A DNA stretch of 64,000 bases from Pseudomonadota bacterium (GCA_021779835.1 JAJXZX010000003.1:118161-182160); one strand, 5' to 3'; shown: positions 1-9,502, counted from the first letter of the stretch. The notes: generated by a model not told the origin, from the sequence alone. A program made the numbers and translations.

Positions 1-519
1 CTGAAGCGTTTGACGCCGCAGAACATCGTGATCGGTGGCGCCGCGGGGGCCTTCCCGCCGATGATCGGTTGGGCCGTCGCCACGGGTGGCGTGTCGATCG
101 AAAGCCTCTTGATGTTCGCGCTGATCTTCATGTGGACGCCGCCGCATTTCTGGTCGCTGTCGCTGTTCATGAACGACGATTACACAAACGCGGGCGTTCC
201 GATGCTGCCGGTGGCGCGTGGACGCAAGGTGACGCGCGCGCACATAATGGTCTATACGATCCTGCTGGTGCCGGTGGCGCTTGCCGCTGGTTTCACCTCG
301 ATCGGTGGGCCGGTGTATCTGGCGACATCCATCGTGCTGAACCTAGGCTTCCTGCTCGGCGCTTGGCGGATCTGGCGGCGTGATGAGGTCATGGCGCAGG
401 CGGATGGCTACGCCGTCGAGAAGAAGGTGTTCCGTTTCTCGCTGCTCTATCTGTTCCTCCACTTCGGCGCCTTCCTGGCGCAGGCTGTGTTGCGGCATTA
501 TGGGTTGGGGGGCTGGTGA
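1..519 (+). CDS. ctaB: Protohaem IX farnesyltransferase (haem O synthase), C-terminal part
   Basis: UbiA-type membrane prenyltransferase that adds a farnesyl group to haem B to make haem O, the first step towards haem A for the aa3 oxidase. The window starts inside the gene: the frame is open from base 1 and about 172 residues remain, a little over half of the usual 290-315. The stretch TPQNIVIGGAAGAFPP and the motif MWTPPHFWSL are typical of CtaB, and several hydrophobic helices follow. The stop TGA (517-519) shares its last A with the next start codon. Followed by a small ORF, ctaG and coxC, the usual Rhodobacteraceae oxidase cluster. Confidence 0.95.
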   Translation: MKRLTPQNIVIGGAAGAFPPMIGWAVATGGVSIESLLMFALIFMWTPPHFWSLSLFMNDDYTNAGVPMLPVARGRKVTRAHIMVYTILLVPVALAAGFTSIGGPVYLATSIVLNLGFLLGAWRIWRRDEVMAQADGYAVEKKVFRFSLLYLFLHFGAFLAQAVLRHYGLGGW

Positions 520-689
520 TGGCGTTCAAGCCTGACCACGAGCTTCACAAGCGCCGCTTTGGCCGCAATGTCGGGTTGGGCATCACCTTGGCGGTGTTTA
601 TGGCTCTGGTGTTCGGGCTGACCATTGCGAAGGTGGCGACCGGCCCGCAGCTCAAGGCCCCTTCGGCGTCAACGGAGATCACCGAATGA
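519..689 (+). CDS. Small single-span membrane protein of the cytochrome oxidase operon
   Basis: A 56-residue protein whose ATG (519-521) overlaps the ctaB stop and whose TGA (687-689) overlaps the ctaG ATG at 686, so it is tightly coupled to both. It reads MAFKPDHELHKRRFGRNVGL, then one hydrophobic helix (about residues 19-39), then a short polar tail. Related small proteins of unknown function sit between ctaB and ctaG in Paracoccus and Rhodobacter clusters, which suggests an accessory role in oxidase assembly. That role is inferred from position only. Confidence 0.85.
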   Translation: MAFKPDHELHKRRFGRNVGLGITLAVFMALVFGLTIAKVATGPQLKAPSASTEITE

Positions 690-1210
690 CGCGGCCTGGT
701 CGATCTTTTGGCACACGCATGGCTTTGGTTGCAGCGCTTGGCGTTGTGGCAGGTGGGGGCTGGATGGCCTGGGCGGATCTGATCCGCTCGGCGAACCCGC
801 TGGATCACGTGGTGCGGGTGCATTTTACGGTCGCAACCAACGGCGGCGCGTCGCATCTGACGCCGATGCAGGACAGCATGAAAATGCATCTGGGCGAGAC
901 CGGGATCGCGTTTTACGAGGCTGAGAATCCGAGCGATCAAGCGGTTTCGGGGCAGGGGCAATACAGCGTTTCACCGCCCGAGGCCGATCCGTATTTGGTT
1001 CGCATCGCCTGTTTCTGCACGACGCAGCAATCGTTGCAGCCGCATGAGCGTATCGAGATGCCGGTGACGTTTTACCTTGATCCCTCGATCGCGAAGGATC
1101 CGAAACTGGGCAATCTGCACGACATTACCCTATCCTATACTTACCACGAGGCAAAATTGCCCGGGACACAGGCGAGCCTATCGCCGGTGTCCACCACTCC
1201 TGTAAACTAA
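686..1210 (+). CDS. ctaG: Cytochrome c oxidase assembly protein CtaG/Cox11, divergent
   Basis: Cox11-family copper chaperone that delivers copper to the CuB site of oxidase subunit I. It has an N-terminal membrane anchor (about residues 12-30) and a periplasmic beta domain. Recognisable family stretches are [18 protein letters not shown], the cysteine pair in [18 protein letters not shown] and ITLSYTYHE. At 174 residues it is short. The usual segment after the anchor, with a conserved cysteine in a LFCxVTGYGGTT-like motif, is missing, and the usual CFCF motif is CFCT. The operon position leaves little doubt about family; whether it is fully functional is less certain. Confidence 0.88.
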   Translation: MTRPGRSFGTRMALVAALGVVAGGGWMAWADLIRSANPLDHVVRVHFTVATNGGASHLTPMQDSMKMHLGETGIAFYEAENPSDQAVSGQGQYSVSPPEADPYLVRIACFCTTQQSLQPHERIEMPVTFYLDPSIAKDPKLGNLHDITLSYTYHEAKLPGTQASLSPVSTTPVN

Positions 1211-1227
1211 GTCTGCGAGGGACTGAC

Positions 1228-2031
1228 ATGGCGCATGAGAAGAACCACGACTACCATATTCTGGCGCCCTCGGCGTGGCCGTTCCTCGGCGCGCTTGGGG
1301 CTTTCGTGATGCTGTTCGGGGCGGTGCTGTGGATGCACCAGATGGGCCCATGGATGTTCATCGTTGGCGCGTTGCTGGTGGTCTACGTCATGTACGGCTG
1401 GTGGTCCGAGGTTGTTTATGAGGGCAACCACGGCGATCACACCCCGGTGGTGCGGATCGGCCTGCGCTATGGCTTCATCATGTTCATCATGTCTGAAGTC
1501 ATGTTCTTCTCGGCATGGTTCTGGACCTTCTTCAAACACGCGATGTATCCGGGCGGCACCGGCGAGTCTGCGGTTTACAGCGTCTGGCCGCCGCAAGGGA
1601 TCGTCACCTTCGACCCGTGGCACCTGCCGATCATCAACACGTTGATCCTGCTCTGCTCTGGCGCGGCGGCAACCTGGGCGCACCACGCGCTGGTGCATGA
1701 GAACAACCGCAAGGATCTGGTCAACGGCCTGATCCTCGCCATGTGCCTTGGCGCGCTGTTCACCGTGTTTCAGGCCTACGAATACTCCGAAGCTGCTTTC
1801 GGTTTCGCGGGCAACATCTATGGCGCTTCGTTCTTCATGGCGACGGGTTTCCATGGCGCACACGTCATCATCGGCACCATCTTCCTTGGCGTTTGTCTGA
1901 TCCGCGCGATCAAAGGCGACTTTACGCCCGACGAGCATGTCGGGTTCGAGGCGGCTGCCTGGTACTGGCACTTTGTTGATGTGGTCTGGCTGTTCCTGTT
2001 TGCCGCGATCTACATCTGGGGCTCGGCCTAA
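1228..2031 (+). CDS. coxC: Cytochrome c oxidase subunit III
   Basis: Subunit III (ctaE) of the aa3-type terminal oxidase, 267 residues, an integral membrane protein with seven predicted helices. Family signatures include the N-terminal [13 protein letters not shown], the [11 protein letters not shown] stretch with its conserved glutamate, the middle [11 protein letters not shown], and the C-terminal [14 protein letters not shown]. The ATG at 1228 has a Shine-Dalgarno-like GAGGGAC just upstream, 17 bases after ctaG ends. It is followed by a stem-loop with a T-run that may end or attenuate transcription before the SURF1 gene. Confidence 0.97.
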   Translation: MAHEKNHDYHILAPSAWPFLGALGAFVMLFGAVLWMHQMGPWMFIVGALLVVYVMYGWWSEVVYEGNHGDHTPVVRIGLRYGFIMFIMSEVMFFSAWFWTFFKHAMYPGGTGESAVYSVWPPQGIVTFDPWHLPIINTLILLCSGAAATWAHHALVHENNRKDLVNGLILAMCLGALFTVFQAYEYSEAAFGFAGNIYGASFFMATGFHGAHVIIGTIFLGVCLIRAIKGDFTPDEHVGFEAAAWYWHFVDVVWLFLFAAIYIWGSA

Positions 2032-2077
2032 GGGCGCCTTGCGTCGCGGGGCAGCGCCCCGGGCGCGACACTACGGC

Positions 2078-2111
2078 AAAGCGCGGGCTGAAAGGCGCGC
2101 GCTTTTTCTTT
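2078..2111 (+). terminator. Stem-loop with T-run between coxC and SURF1 gene
   Basis: AAAGCGCG (2078-2085) pairs with CGCGCTTT (2098-2105), and a T-rich run follows to 2111. A second smaller hairpin (GGGGC/GCCCC) lies at about 2049-2061. The SURF1 ribosome site starts within a few bases of the T-run, so this may be an attenuator rather than a full stop. Confidence 0.6.
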
Positions 2112-2124
2112 GAGGGACCAGCAA

Positions 2125-2799
2125 ATGCGCCGCCTTATCGTTTCCATCTTTTTCATGCTCGCAGGCGCGGGCTTCCTGTTCAGCTTGGGCGTCTGGCAGG
2201 TACAACGGTTGGGACAGAAAGAGGCCGAGTTAGCGGCGGTGAATGCGCGCATCGACGAGGCACCGATTGCGGTGCCCGTAGCGCCCGACCCTGCAAAGGA
2301 CGCCTATCTTGCGGTGACGGCCAAGGGGCAACTGCTGGATCAAGAAGTCGATGTGCTGACCAGCCGCGTCGATGAGGGGCCGGGCTATCGCATCATCTCG
2401 GTGTTGCAGATGGCGGATGGTCGGCGCGTGATGGTGGATCGAGGTTTCCTGCCCGAGAAATTCCGCGCCACGCCGCGCCCGGCACTGGAGACGACCGTGG
2501 TTGGCAACCTGCAATGGCCGCGCGAGGTGGACAGCTTTACCCCGGCGCCCGATCTCCAGGCGAGGATTTGGTTCGCGCGTGACGTTCCGGTGCTGGCCAA
2601 GCAATTGCACACCGAGCCAACGCTGATTGTTGCGCGGCATACCGACGGCGAGATTGCGCAGATGGAGCCGATTCCGGTGGACTCTTCCGACATTCCAAAC
2701 GACCACTTGGGCTATGCCATCACTTGGTTTTCGCTCGCAATCTGCTGGCTGGGAATGATAGGGACGCTTCTGTGGCGTGATAGGCGGCGGACAGTATAG
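2125..2799 (+). CDS. SURF1 family protein
   Basis: Shy1/SURF1-type oxidase assembly factor, thought to help haem A insertion into subunit I. It is 224 residues, with a helix near each end (about residues 3-22 and 195-215) and a periplasmic domain between. The N-terminus with LGVWQVQRL and a later DRGFLP stretch are characteristic. The ATG at 2125 is preferred over an in-frame TTG at 2110, because the GAGGGA ribosome site lies at 2112-2117. Position directly after coxC supports the role. Confidence 0.9.
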   Translation: MRRLIVSIFFMLAGAGFLFSLGVWQVQRLGQKEAELAAVNARIDEAPIAVPVAPDPAKDAYLAVTAKGQLLDQEVDVLTSRVDEGPGYRIISVLQMADGRRVMVDRGFLPEKFRATPRPALETTVVGNLQWPREVDSFTPAPDLQARIWFARDVPVLAKQLHTEPTLIVARHTDGEIAQMEPIPVDSSDIPNDHLGYAITWFSLAICWLGMIGTLLWRDRRRTV

Positions 2800-2809
2800 G
2801 GACTGAAAA

Positions 2810-4195
2810 ATGCGGTACGTTTCGACCCGGGGCAGCGCGCCGGTATTGAGTTTCGAAGAGGCGATGCTGACCGGCCTCGCACGCGATGGTGGGCTTTATG
2901 TGCCTGCGACGGTTCCGGTGCTGGGCCATGCCGAAATCGCGGCGCTTGCGGGGCTGAGCTATGAGGATGTGGCGTTCCGCATAATGCGGCCCTTCATTGG
3001 CGACACGTTCACCGACACCGAATTCCGCACCATCATCGCCAAGGCCTATGCGGGCTTTGGCCATGCCGCCCGCGCGCCCTTGGTGCAGCTTGGAGCGAAC
3101 CATTTCCTGCTGGAACTGTTCCACGGCCCGACGCTGGCGTTCAAAGACTTCGCCATGCAACTGATCGGTCAGCTGTTTCAGGCGGCGTTGTCGCGGTCTG
3201 GCAAGCGGGTCACCATTGTCGGCGCGACTTCGGGCGACACCGGCTCGGCGGCGATTGAGGCATTTCGCGGGCTGAAGAACGTCGATGTATTCATCCTTTA
3301 TCCGCATGGTCGCGTCAGCGAGGTGCAACGTCGCCAGATGACGACACCGTCAGAGGCGAACGTCCACGCCATCGCGATGGACGGCGATTTCGACGATTGT
3401 CAGGCGCGCGTGAAGGATATGTTCAACGATTTCGTGTTCCGCGACGGCGTGCGGCTCGCGGGGGTGAACTCGATCAACTGGGCGCGGGTTCTGGCGCAGG
3501 TCGTCTACTATTTCACCTCGGCGGTCAGCCTTGGCGCGCCGCATCGCGAGGTCAGCTTTACCGTGCCCACGGGCAATTTCGGCGACATCTTCGCGGGCTA
3601 CATCGCGCGCCAGATGGGCTTGCCGATTGAAAAGCTGGTGGTCGCGACCAATCAAAACGACATCCTGCACCGCGCGTTAACTTCCGGCGCGTACAAGACC
3701 GATGGGGTAAAGCCGTCGATCAGCCCGTCGATGGATATTCAGGTCTCCTCCAACTTCGAACGCGCGCTGTTTGACGCTTATGGGCGTGACGGCGCGGCCG
3801 TGACGCAGTTGATGGAGGAATTGAAGACGGGCGGTTTCACCATCAGCCAAGGTGCGCTGGAAAGTTTGCGCGCGACCTTCGCGTCTGGGCGCTGTTCCGA
3901 AGCGGACACGACCGAGACGATCCGGCGCACCTATGCCGCGACCGGCGAGATCCTGTGCCCGCATTCCGCGGTTGGCGTAAAGGTGGCCGAAGCTTACCTT
4001 GGCGCGACGCCGATGATTACGCTTGCCACCGCGCATCCGGCGAAATTTCCTGATGCGGTCGAGGCGGCGATGGGCACACGCCCCGCGCTGCCGCCGCGCA
4101 TGGCCGACCTGTTCAAGCGGCAGGAGCGAGTGACGCGCCTGCCCAATGACTTGCGTGCGATTGAAACCCTGATCCGCGAAAGGATCGCCTTGTGA
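2810..4195 (+). CDS. thrC: Threonine synthase
   Basis: PLP enzyme converting O-phosphohomoserine to threonine and phosphate. It is 461 residues, normal for the long form of the family. The PLP lysine is K112 in HGPTLAFKDFAMQ, and a GATSGDTGSAAIEAF stretch follows, the phosphate-binding region. The N-terminus RYVSTRG is typical. It begins 10 bases after the SURF1 stop and its own stop overlaps the next gene's GTG start, so it belongs to the same run of genes. Confidence 0.97.
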   Translation: MRYVSTRGSAPVLSFEEAMLTGLARDGGLYVPATVPVLGHAEIAALAGLSYEDVAFRIMRPFIGDTFTDTEFRTIIAKAYAGFGHAARAPLVQLGANHFLLELFHGPTLAFKDFAMQLIGQLFQAALSRSGKRVTIVGATSGDTGSAAIEAFRGLKNVDVFILYPHGRVSEVQRRQMTTPSEANVHAIAMDGDFDDCQARVKDMFNDFVFRDGVRLAGVNSINWARVLAQVVYYFTSAVSLGAPHREVSFTVPTGNFGDIFAGYIARQMGLPIEKLVVATNQNDILHRALTSGAYKTDGVKPSISPSMDIQVSSNFERALFDAYGRDGAAVTQLMEELKTGGFTISQGALESLRATFASGRCSEADTTETIRRTYAATGEILCPHSAVGVKVAEAYLGATPMITLATAHPAKFPDAVEAAMGTRPALPPRMADLFKRQERVTRLPNDLRAIETLIRERIAL

Positions 4196-5454
4196 GCCCA
4201 CGCCTGACCACTCTTCCCAACGGTTTCCGCATCGTCACCGAGGCGATGCCCGGCCTGCAATCCGCCTCTGTCGGGGTTTGGGTCACGGCAGGGGGCCGCC
4301 ATGAACGGATCGAGCAGAATGGCATCGCGCATTTCCTTGAACATATGGCGTTCAAGGGCACCAAAAAGCGCAGCGCGTTGCAGATTGCCGAGGCGATCGA
4401 AGATGTGGGCGGCTATATCAATGCCTATACCAGCCGCGAGATGACCGCCTATTACGCGCGGGTTCTGTCGGCCGATGTCCCGCTGGCAATTGATGTGATT
4501 TCCGACATCGTGCTTAACCCGGTGTTCGACAAGAAAGAGATCGAGGTCGAGCGCCACGTCATCTTGCAGGAAATCGGGCAGGCCTTGGATACGCCCGACG
4601 ACGTCATCTTTGATTGGCTGCAAGAGGCGGCTTACCCGGATCAGGCCTTCGGGCGCACCATTCTGGGTCCGGCAGAGCGCGTCGCCGCATTTTCGCGCAC
4701 CGATCTTAAACAGTTCGTCAAGGAACACTATGGGCCCGACCAGATGATCCTTGCCGCCGCCGGGGGCGTTGACCACGACGCCATCGTGGCTTTGGCGACC
4801 GAGGCGTTTGGCGCGCTGAAGGCGGTGGGCTCTTCCCTCATTCAGCCTGCAGCCTTCGCCGGGGGCGAGCGGCGCGAGACGAAAGACCTTGAACAGGTCC
4901 ATTTCGCCCTTGCCTTCGAGGCGCCGGGCTATCGTCACGACGATGTTTATACCAGTCAGGTGTTCTCTACCGCGCTGGGTGGCGGTATGTCCTCGCGGCT
5001 GTTCCAGAAGATCCGCGAAGAACGCGGCCTGTGCTATTCGATCTTCGCGCAATCGGGCGCTTATGAGGATACCGGTATCTTTACCATCTATGCTGGCACC
5101 TCGGCGGAAGAGATCGGCGAATTGGCGGGCATCACCATTGACGAGCTGAAACGCTCTGCCGATGACATGACCGAGGCGGAGGTCGCGCGCGCACGGGCGC
5201 AGATGAAGGCGGGGATGCTGATGGGGCTGGAAAGCCCATCCTCGCGCGCCGAACGTCTGGCGCGGCTGTTGTCGATGTGGGGCCGGGTGCCGGAAGTTGA
5301 GGAGGCGGTCGCCAAGATCGACGCCGTCACCACGGCAGGCGTGCGGCAACACGCGGCCGAGATGGTGGCGCAAAGCCGCGCAGCCTTGGCGCTGTATGGT
5401 CCGGTTGCCTCTGCACCGGATTTGGGGGCGCTGCGCCAAAGGCTTGCCGCCTGA
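4192..5454 (+). CDS. M16 family zinc peptidase (processing-peptidase-like)
   Basis: Single-polypeptide homologue of mitochondrial processing peptidase beta, 420 residues. The inverted zinc motif is H47-F-L-E50-H51 in GIAHFLEHMAFKGT, and the third ligand is probably E127 in LQEIGQ, 77 residues after E50 as the family requires. A second M16 half follows, with GGGMSSRLFQKIREERGLCY. It starts with GTG at 4192, overlapping the thrC stop by four bases. The substrate is unknown. The gene commonly follows thrC in Rhodobacteraceae. Confidence 0.95.
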   Translation: MSPRLTTLPNGFRIVTEAMPGLQSASVGVWVTAGGRHERIEQNGIAHFLEHMAFKGTKKRSALQIAEAIEDVGGYINAYTSREMTAYYARVLSADVPLAIDVISDIVLNPVFDKKEIEVERHVILQEIGQALDTPDDVIFDWLQEAAYPDQAFGRTILGPAERVAAFSRTDLKQFVKEHYGPDQMILAAAGGVDHDAIVALATEAFGALKAVGSSLIQPAAFAGGERRETKDLEQVHFALAFEAPGYRHDDVYTSQVFSTALGGGMSSRLFQKIREERGLCYSIFAQSGAYEDTGIFTIYAGTSAEEIGELAGITIDELKRSADDMTEAEVARARAQMKAGMLMGLESPSSRAERLARLLSMWGRVPEVEEAVAKIDAVTTAGVRQHAAEMVAQSRAALALYGPVASAPDLGALRQRLAA

Positions 5455-6038
5455 TGCTGCGCCTGCGTCGGAAGTTGCGGATTGAAACAGAGCGTATGAC
5501 CCTGCGCCTGCCGCTTCATTCCGATTTCGGGCCGTGGACGGATCTGCGCCGCTCCAGCAAGGCGTTCCTGCAACCGTGGGAGCCAAGTTGGTCTGACGAC
5601 CACCTGTCGCGTCGCGCCTTTACCAACCGGGTTTACTGGGCAACGCGCGCCGAGGCGAACGGCACGGCGCTGCCGGTGTTCCTGACCCGGCGCACCGATG
5701 GCGCGCTGTTGGGGGCGATCACGCTCGACAATATCCGGCGCGGCCCGGCGCAAGCGGGGACGTTGGGCTATTGGGTCGGCCAGCATCATGCGCGCCATGG
5801 CTATATGCGCGAGGCGATTCAGGCCATCGTTCACCATGCCTTCAACGTGATGGACCTGAGCCGGATCGAGGCCGCCTGCTTGCCCGAAAACGCAGCCTCG
5901 CGCGGGGTGCTGGAAAAGTCAGGCTTCAAATACGAGGGCGTCGCGCAAAGCTATCTGCAAATCAACGGGCGTTGGCGTAACCATGTGCTTTACGCCAACC
6001 TGCGCAATGACCGGCGCGGGCGCACCGATGTCGGCTGA
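5454..6038 (+). CDS. GNAT N-acetyltransferase, RimJ/RimL-like
   Basis: A 194-residue acetyl-CoA-dependent acetyltransferase of the RimJ/RimL type. The conserved fold is visible from RIETERMTLRLPLHSDF at the start through GTLGYWVGQHHARHGYM (acetyl-CoA-binding loop) to the ASRGVLEKSGFKYEGVA ending. The ATG shares a base with the M16 peptidase stop. RimJ-type enzymes acetylate protein N-termini, but the substrate here cannot be read from sequence. Confidence 0.9.
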   Translation: MLRLRRKLRIETERMTLRLPLHSDFGPWTDLRRSSKAFLQPWEPSWSDDHLSRRAFTNRVYWATRAEANGTALPVFLTRRTDGALLGAITLDNIRRGPAQAGTLGYWVGQHHARHGYMREAIQAIVHHAFNVMDLSRIEAACLPENAASRGVLEKSGFKYEGVAQSYLQINGRWRNHVLYANLRNDRRGRTDVG

Positions 6039-6573
6039 GGTTCTCATCGCGCTGTTGCGCGGGGTGAATGTCGGCGGCGCGGGGCGCTTGCCGATGGCAG
6101 AGTGGCGCGGGATGTTGGCGGCGATCGGCTGCACCGGCGTTCAGACCTATATTCAAAGCGGTAACGCGGTGTTTCGCGCCGAGCGCACGGGATTGGCCGA
6201 GGCGATCGGGTCAGGCATTGCCGGCCGCTTCGGTTTTCGCCCCCATGTGTTCCTGCTGACGCTGCCGGAGATCGAGGCGGTGCTGGCCGCCAACCCCTTT
6301 GCGCCACCGCAGGGGCTTGAAAAGACGGTGCATATTTTCTTCCTCGACCACCCGGCCCCAGATGCCGACCTTGCAGGCATTCAGACCCTCGCCGCGCCGG
6401 ATGAGGCGTTTCATCTGACCGATGCCGCGTTTTATCTGCACGCTCCGTCGGGCATTGGCCGCTCTGTCCTCGCGCAAAAACTTGGGCGCTTCTTGGCGGA
6501 GCCGACCACCGCGCGAAACCTTGCCAGCGTGCAAGCCGTTGTTACGCTGGCGCGTGGGCTTGAGGGAGGCTGA
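6028..6573 (+). CDS. DUF1697 family protein
   Basis: A 181-residue protein of the widespread uncharacterised DUF1697 family, recognised by IALLRGVNVGGAGRLPM near the N-terminus, the following CTGVQTYIQSGNAVF, and a C-terminal TTARNLASVQAVV stretch. The ATG at 6028 overlaps the end of the preceding acetyltransferase and puts the family's N-terminus at the right place; an in-frame ATG at 5983 would add 15 unlikely residues. Function unknown. Confidence 0.88.
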   Translation: MSAEVLIALLRGVNVGGAGRLPMAEWRGMLAAIGCTGVQTYIQSGNAVFRAERTGLAEAIGSGIAGRFGFRPHVFLLTLPEIEAVLAANPFAPPQGLEKTVHIFFLDHPAPDADLAGIQTLAAPDEAFHLTDAAFYLHAPSGIGRSVLAQKLGRFLAEPTTARNLASVQAVVTLARGLEGG

Positions 6574-6624
6574 GCCCTTGCCTCGTGCCCCATCATACGT
6601 CACCAAGGCGATGAGGAGCCGCCC

Positions 6625-8037
6625 ATGCTGAACCCCGCCGATGCCGCCTTTGTTGCCCGCCTTGCCGAAGCGCTTCCAGACGGCACGCTGCGCCCGGTCA
6701 CGCCTGCGTATGTGGAAGAGCCGCGCGGGCGGTATCGCGGCGAAGGCGGCACGGTGGCCGCGCCGCGCAACGTCGAGGAGGTGGCGACCGTCGTCAGGCA
6801 GTGTGCGGAGGCCCAGGTTGGTATCGTGCCGTGGGGCGGTGGCACCGGGTTGGTCGGCGGGCAAGTCATGCCGGACGGCCCGCTGCCCGTAATCCTGAGC
6901 TTGGAGCGTATGCAAGCGATCCGCGCGGTGTATCCTGCGGAAAACGTGTTGATTGCCGAGGCGGGCGCCATTCTGGCTTCTGTCCATAAGGCAGCGCAGG
7001 CGGCAGATCGGCTGTTTCCCCTCACGCTCGCCTCGCAGGGATCGTGCCGTATCGGTGGGAACCTTGCGACGAATGCAGGCGGCGTCAACGTGCTGCGTTA
7101 TGGCAATGCGCGCGACCTTTGCCTTGGATTAGAGGCGGTTCTGGCCGACGGCTCGATCTGGCATGGGCTGAAACGGCTGCGAAAGGACAATACCGGCTAC
7201 GATCTGCGCAACCTGCTGATCGGGTCCGAAGGCACGCTGGGCATAATCACGGCAGCAAGCCTGAAGCTTTCGCCGATCCCTGCCGCCGAGGGGGCGGCGT
7301 TGATGGTGGTCGAAAGCCCTGCGGCGGCGCTGCATCTGCTGGCCTTGGCCCGCGACCGTCTGGCCGAAGGTGTTTCGGCGTTTGAACTGATCGGCCGCAT
7401 GGGGCTGACCTTTCTGGCCGAGACGTTGCCAGAAGTGCGCCAACCCTTTGCCGAGGCGCCGGAATGGATGGTGCTGATCGACCTTGGCCTGCCGCGCGGC
7501 CAGAACCCAACCGAGGCGCTGGAGGCGCTGTTCGAGGCGGGGCTGGACGCGGGCCTTGTGAGCGATGGCATCATCGCGCAGTCAGATGCACAGCGCGCGG
7601 CCTTCTGGCATATCCGCGAGACGATCCCCGAGGCAAACCGCCGTATTGGCGCGATTTCCTCGCATGACATCGCGGTTCCGTTGGGCGAAATCCCTGATTT
7701 CATTGCCGAAGCGGGTGCCGCGTTGGCACGCGCGGGGGATTGGCGCATCAACTGCTTTGGCCACCTTGGCGACGGCAACTTGCACTACAACGTGTTCCCG
7801 CCGAAGGGTCGCGCGCGTGGAGATTTCGACAACCGGCGCGCAGAGATCAAGACGCTTGTGCATGATCTGGTCGATGCCCATGGCGGTTCGGTCAGCGCAG
7901 AGCATGGTATCGGGCGGTTGAAGGTTGGCGATCTCGAACGCTATGGCGATGCGACAAAACTGGCGGCGATGCGCGCGATCAAGGCAGCACTTGACCCGTT
8001 GGGCATCCTAAATCCGGGTGCGGTGCTGCGCGCCTGA
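6625..8037 (+). CDS. FAD-binding oxidase (D-2-hydroxyacid dehydrogenase type)
   Basis: Flavoenzyme of the VAO/PCMH family, 470 residues, similar to D-lactate and D-2-hydroxyglutarate dehydrogenases. The N-terminal FAD-binding domain contains PWGGGTGLVGGQV and GGNLATNAGGVNVLRYGNA; the C-terminal domain contains NCFGHLGDGNLHYNVFPP and SAEHGIGRLKVGDL. It starts at the ATG 6625 behind a GAGGAG ribosome site. The exact substrate cannot be assigned. It ends six bases before the convergent apt gene. Confidence 0.92.
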   Translation: MLNPADAAFVARLAEALPDGTLRPVTPAYVEEPRGRYRGEGGTVAAPRNVEEVATVVRQCAEAQVGIVPWGGGTGLVGGQVMPDGPLPVILSLERMQAIRAVYPAENVLIAEAGAILASVHKAAQAADRLFPLTLASQGSCRIGGNLATNAGGVNVLRYGNARDLCLGLEAVLADGSIWHGLKRLRKDNTGYDLRNLLIGSEGTLGIITAASLKLSPIPAAEGAALMVVESPAAALHLLALARDRLAEGVSAFELIGRMGLTFLAETLPEVRQPFAEAPEWMVLIDLGLPRGQNPTEALEALFEAGLDAGLVSDGIIAQSDAQRAAFWHIRETIPEANRRIGAISSHDIAVPLGEIPDFIAEAGAALARAGDWRINCFGHLGDGNLHYNVFPPKGRARGDFDNRRAEIKTLVHDLVDAHGGSVSAEHGIGRLKVGDLERYGDATKLAAMRAIKAALDPLGILNPGAVLRA

Positions 8038-8043
8038 CCGCGC

Positions 8044-8577
8044 CTATAGCCCGTCAAAGGCGCAGAGCGCGTGGACATCCATGCCCATCGCCTCCAGCTT
8101 CTTGCGGCCGCCAAGCTCTGGCAGATCAATGACAAAGGCACAGCCGACGACCTTTGCGCCCAGCCGCTCGATCAGCTTGATCCCAGCCTCGGCGGTGCCG
8201 CCGGTGGCCAGAAGGTCGTCGATCAACAGCACACGCTCGCCTGGTTGCAGCGCGTCGTCGTGGATTTCCACAATCGCCTCGCCGTATTCCAGCGTATAGT
8301 TTTGGGCGATGGTGCGACCGGGCAGCTTGCCCTTTTTGCGGATCGGCACGAAGCCAAGGCTAAGCTGGTGCGCGATAGCGCCGCCAAGGATGAAGCCACG
8401 CGCCTCCAGCCCCACCACCTTGTCGATCGGCTGGCCCGCGTAGGGGTGCAGCAACTGGTCGATCGCCATACGGAAGCCGCGCGCATCGGCGAAAAGCGTG
8501 GTGACATCGCGGAACATGATCCCTTCGTGCGGGAAGTCGGCGATGGTGCGGATGTAGTCCTTGACGGTTTTCGCCAT
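8044..8577 (-). CDS. apt: Adenine phosphoribosyltransferase
   Basis: Salvages adenine to AMP using PRPP. It is 177 residues when started at the ATG 8575-8577 ([12 protein letters not shown]), the normal length; further upstream codons in frame are not family-like. The PRPP-binding motif [15 protein letters not shown] spans about residues 116-130, and the [14 protein letters not shown] stretch is typical. It lies 52 bases downstream of mtnP on the same strand. MtnP releases adenine, the Apt substrate, so the pair makes metabolic sense. Confidence 0.97.
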   Translation of the reverse strand: MAKTVKDYIRTIADFPHEGIMFRDVTTLFADARGFRMAIDQLLHPYAGQPIDKVVGLEARGFILGGAIAHQLSLGFVPIRKKGKLPGRTIAQNYTLEYGEAIVEIHDDALQPGERVLLIDDLLATGGTAEAGIKLIERLGAKVVGCAFVIDLPELGGRKKLEAMGMDVHALCAFDGL

Positions 8578-8629
8578 GTCGGAACCTCTTGAAAATATGC
8601 CTGTTTTTCGCAGGAAGTTGTGGGTTTGC

Positions 8630-9502
8630 CTAGCCCAGAACCCGCCCAGCCACTGCGTCAAGACGCGCAATCAGCGCCGGATCGCGGTATGACGGCGCGG
8701 TCATTATCGCGTTTTCCAGCGCGTGATCACAGCCCTGCGGGCAAGGGGCGTGGCTTTGGCCAAGCAGACCGGGAAGCATGGCGATCATCGCGCGCGCATG
8801 GCCCGCATTTGCGGTCAGGGTGGCGATTACCTGAGCAACATCAACATGTTCGTGGTCGGGGTGCCAGCAATCGAAATCGGTCACCATCGCGACAGAGGCA
8901 TAGCAAAGCTCTGCCTCGCGGGCGAGTTTTGCCTCGGGCATGTTGGTCACGCCGATCACGTCCGCCCCCCAGTGTTCGCGATAGAGGCGGCTTTCGGCCA
9001 GCGTCGAGAATTGCGGACCCTCCATCGCCAGATAGGTGCCGCGGGGGTGAACCGTGATTCCGGTGCTATGCGCGGCGGTCAGGCAGGCCGCCGAGAGGGT
9101 CTTGCAGGTCGGATGTGCAAGGCTGACATGGGCGACGCAGCCCTCGCCGAAGAAGGATTTTTCGCGGGCGAAAGTTCGGTCAATAAATTGATCTACAATG
9201 ACAAAATCGCCCGGTGCCATCGCCTCGCGGAACGATCCGCAGGCCGAGACAGAGATCACATCCGTCACGCCAAGCCGTTTCAGCGCGTCGATATTGGCGC
9301 GGTAGGGCACAGTGGTCGGGCTGTGGACATGGCCGCGCCCGTGGCGGGGCAGGAAGGCCATCGGGACGCCTGAAAGACGGCCCGTAAGTATTTGATCTGA
9401 TGGGGTTCCCCACGGCGATGGCACGGTTTGCCAGCGTGCATCTTCCAGCCCGGCGATCTCGTAAAGTCCGGAGCCGCCAATGACGCCGATCATTCGTTGC
9501 AT
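8630..9502 (-). CDS. mtnP: S-methyl-5'-thioadenosine phosphorylase
   Basis: Cleaves methylthioadenosine with phosphate into adenine and 5-methylthioribose-1-phosphate. It is 290 residues. [19 protein letters not shown] at the N-terminus, [20 protein letters not shown] and the later [17 protein letters not shown] are the phosphate- and substrate-binding signatures of the MTAP family. The second ATG (9491-9493) is an alternative start. It sits upstream of apt in a purine/methylthio salvage pair. Confidence 0.96.
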   Translation of the reverse strand: MQRMIGVIGGSGLYEIAGLEDARWQTVPSPWGTPSDQILTGRLSGVPMAFLPRHGRGHVHSPTTVPYRANIDALKRLGVTDVISVSACGSFREAMAPGDFVIVDQFIDRTFAREKSFFGEGCVAHVSLAHPTCKTLSAACLTAAHSTGITVHPRGTYLAMEGPQFSTLAESRLYREHWGADVIGVTNMPEAKLAREAELCYASVAMVTDFDCWHPDHEHVDVAQVIATLTANAGHARAMIAMLPGLLGQSHAPCPQGCDHALENAIMTAPSYRDPALIARLDAVAGRVLG

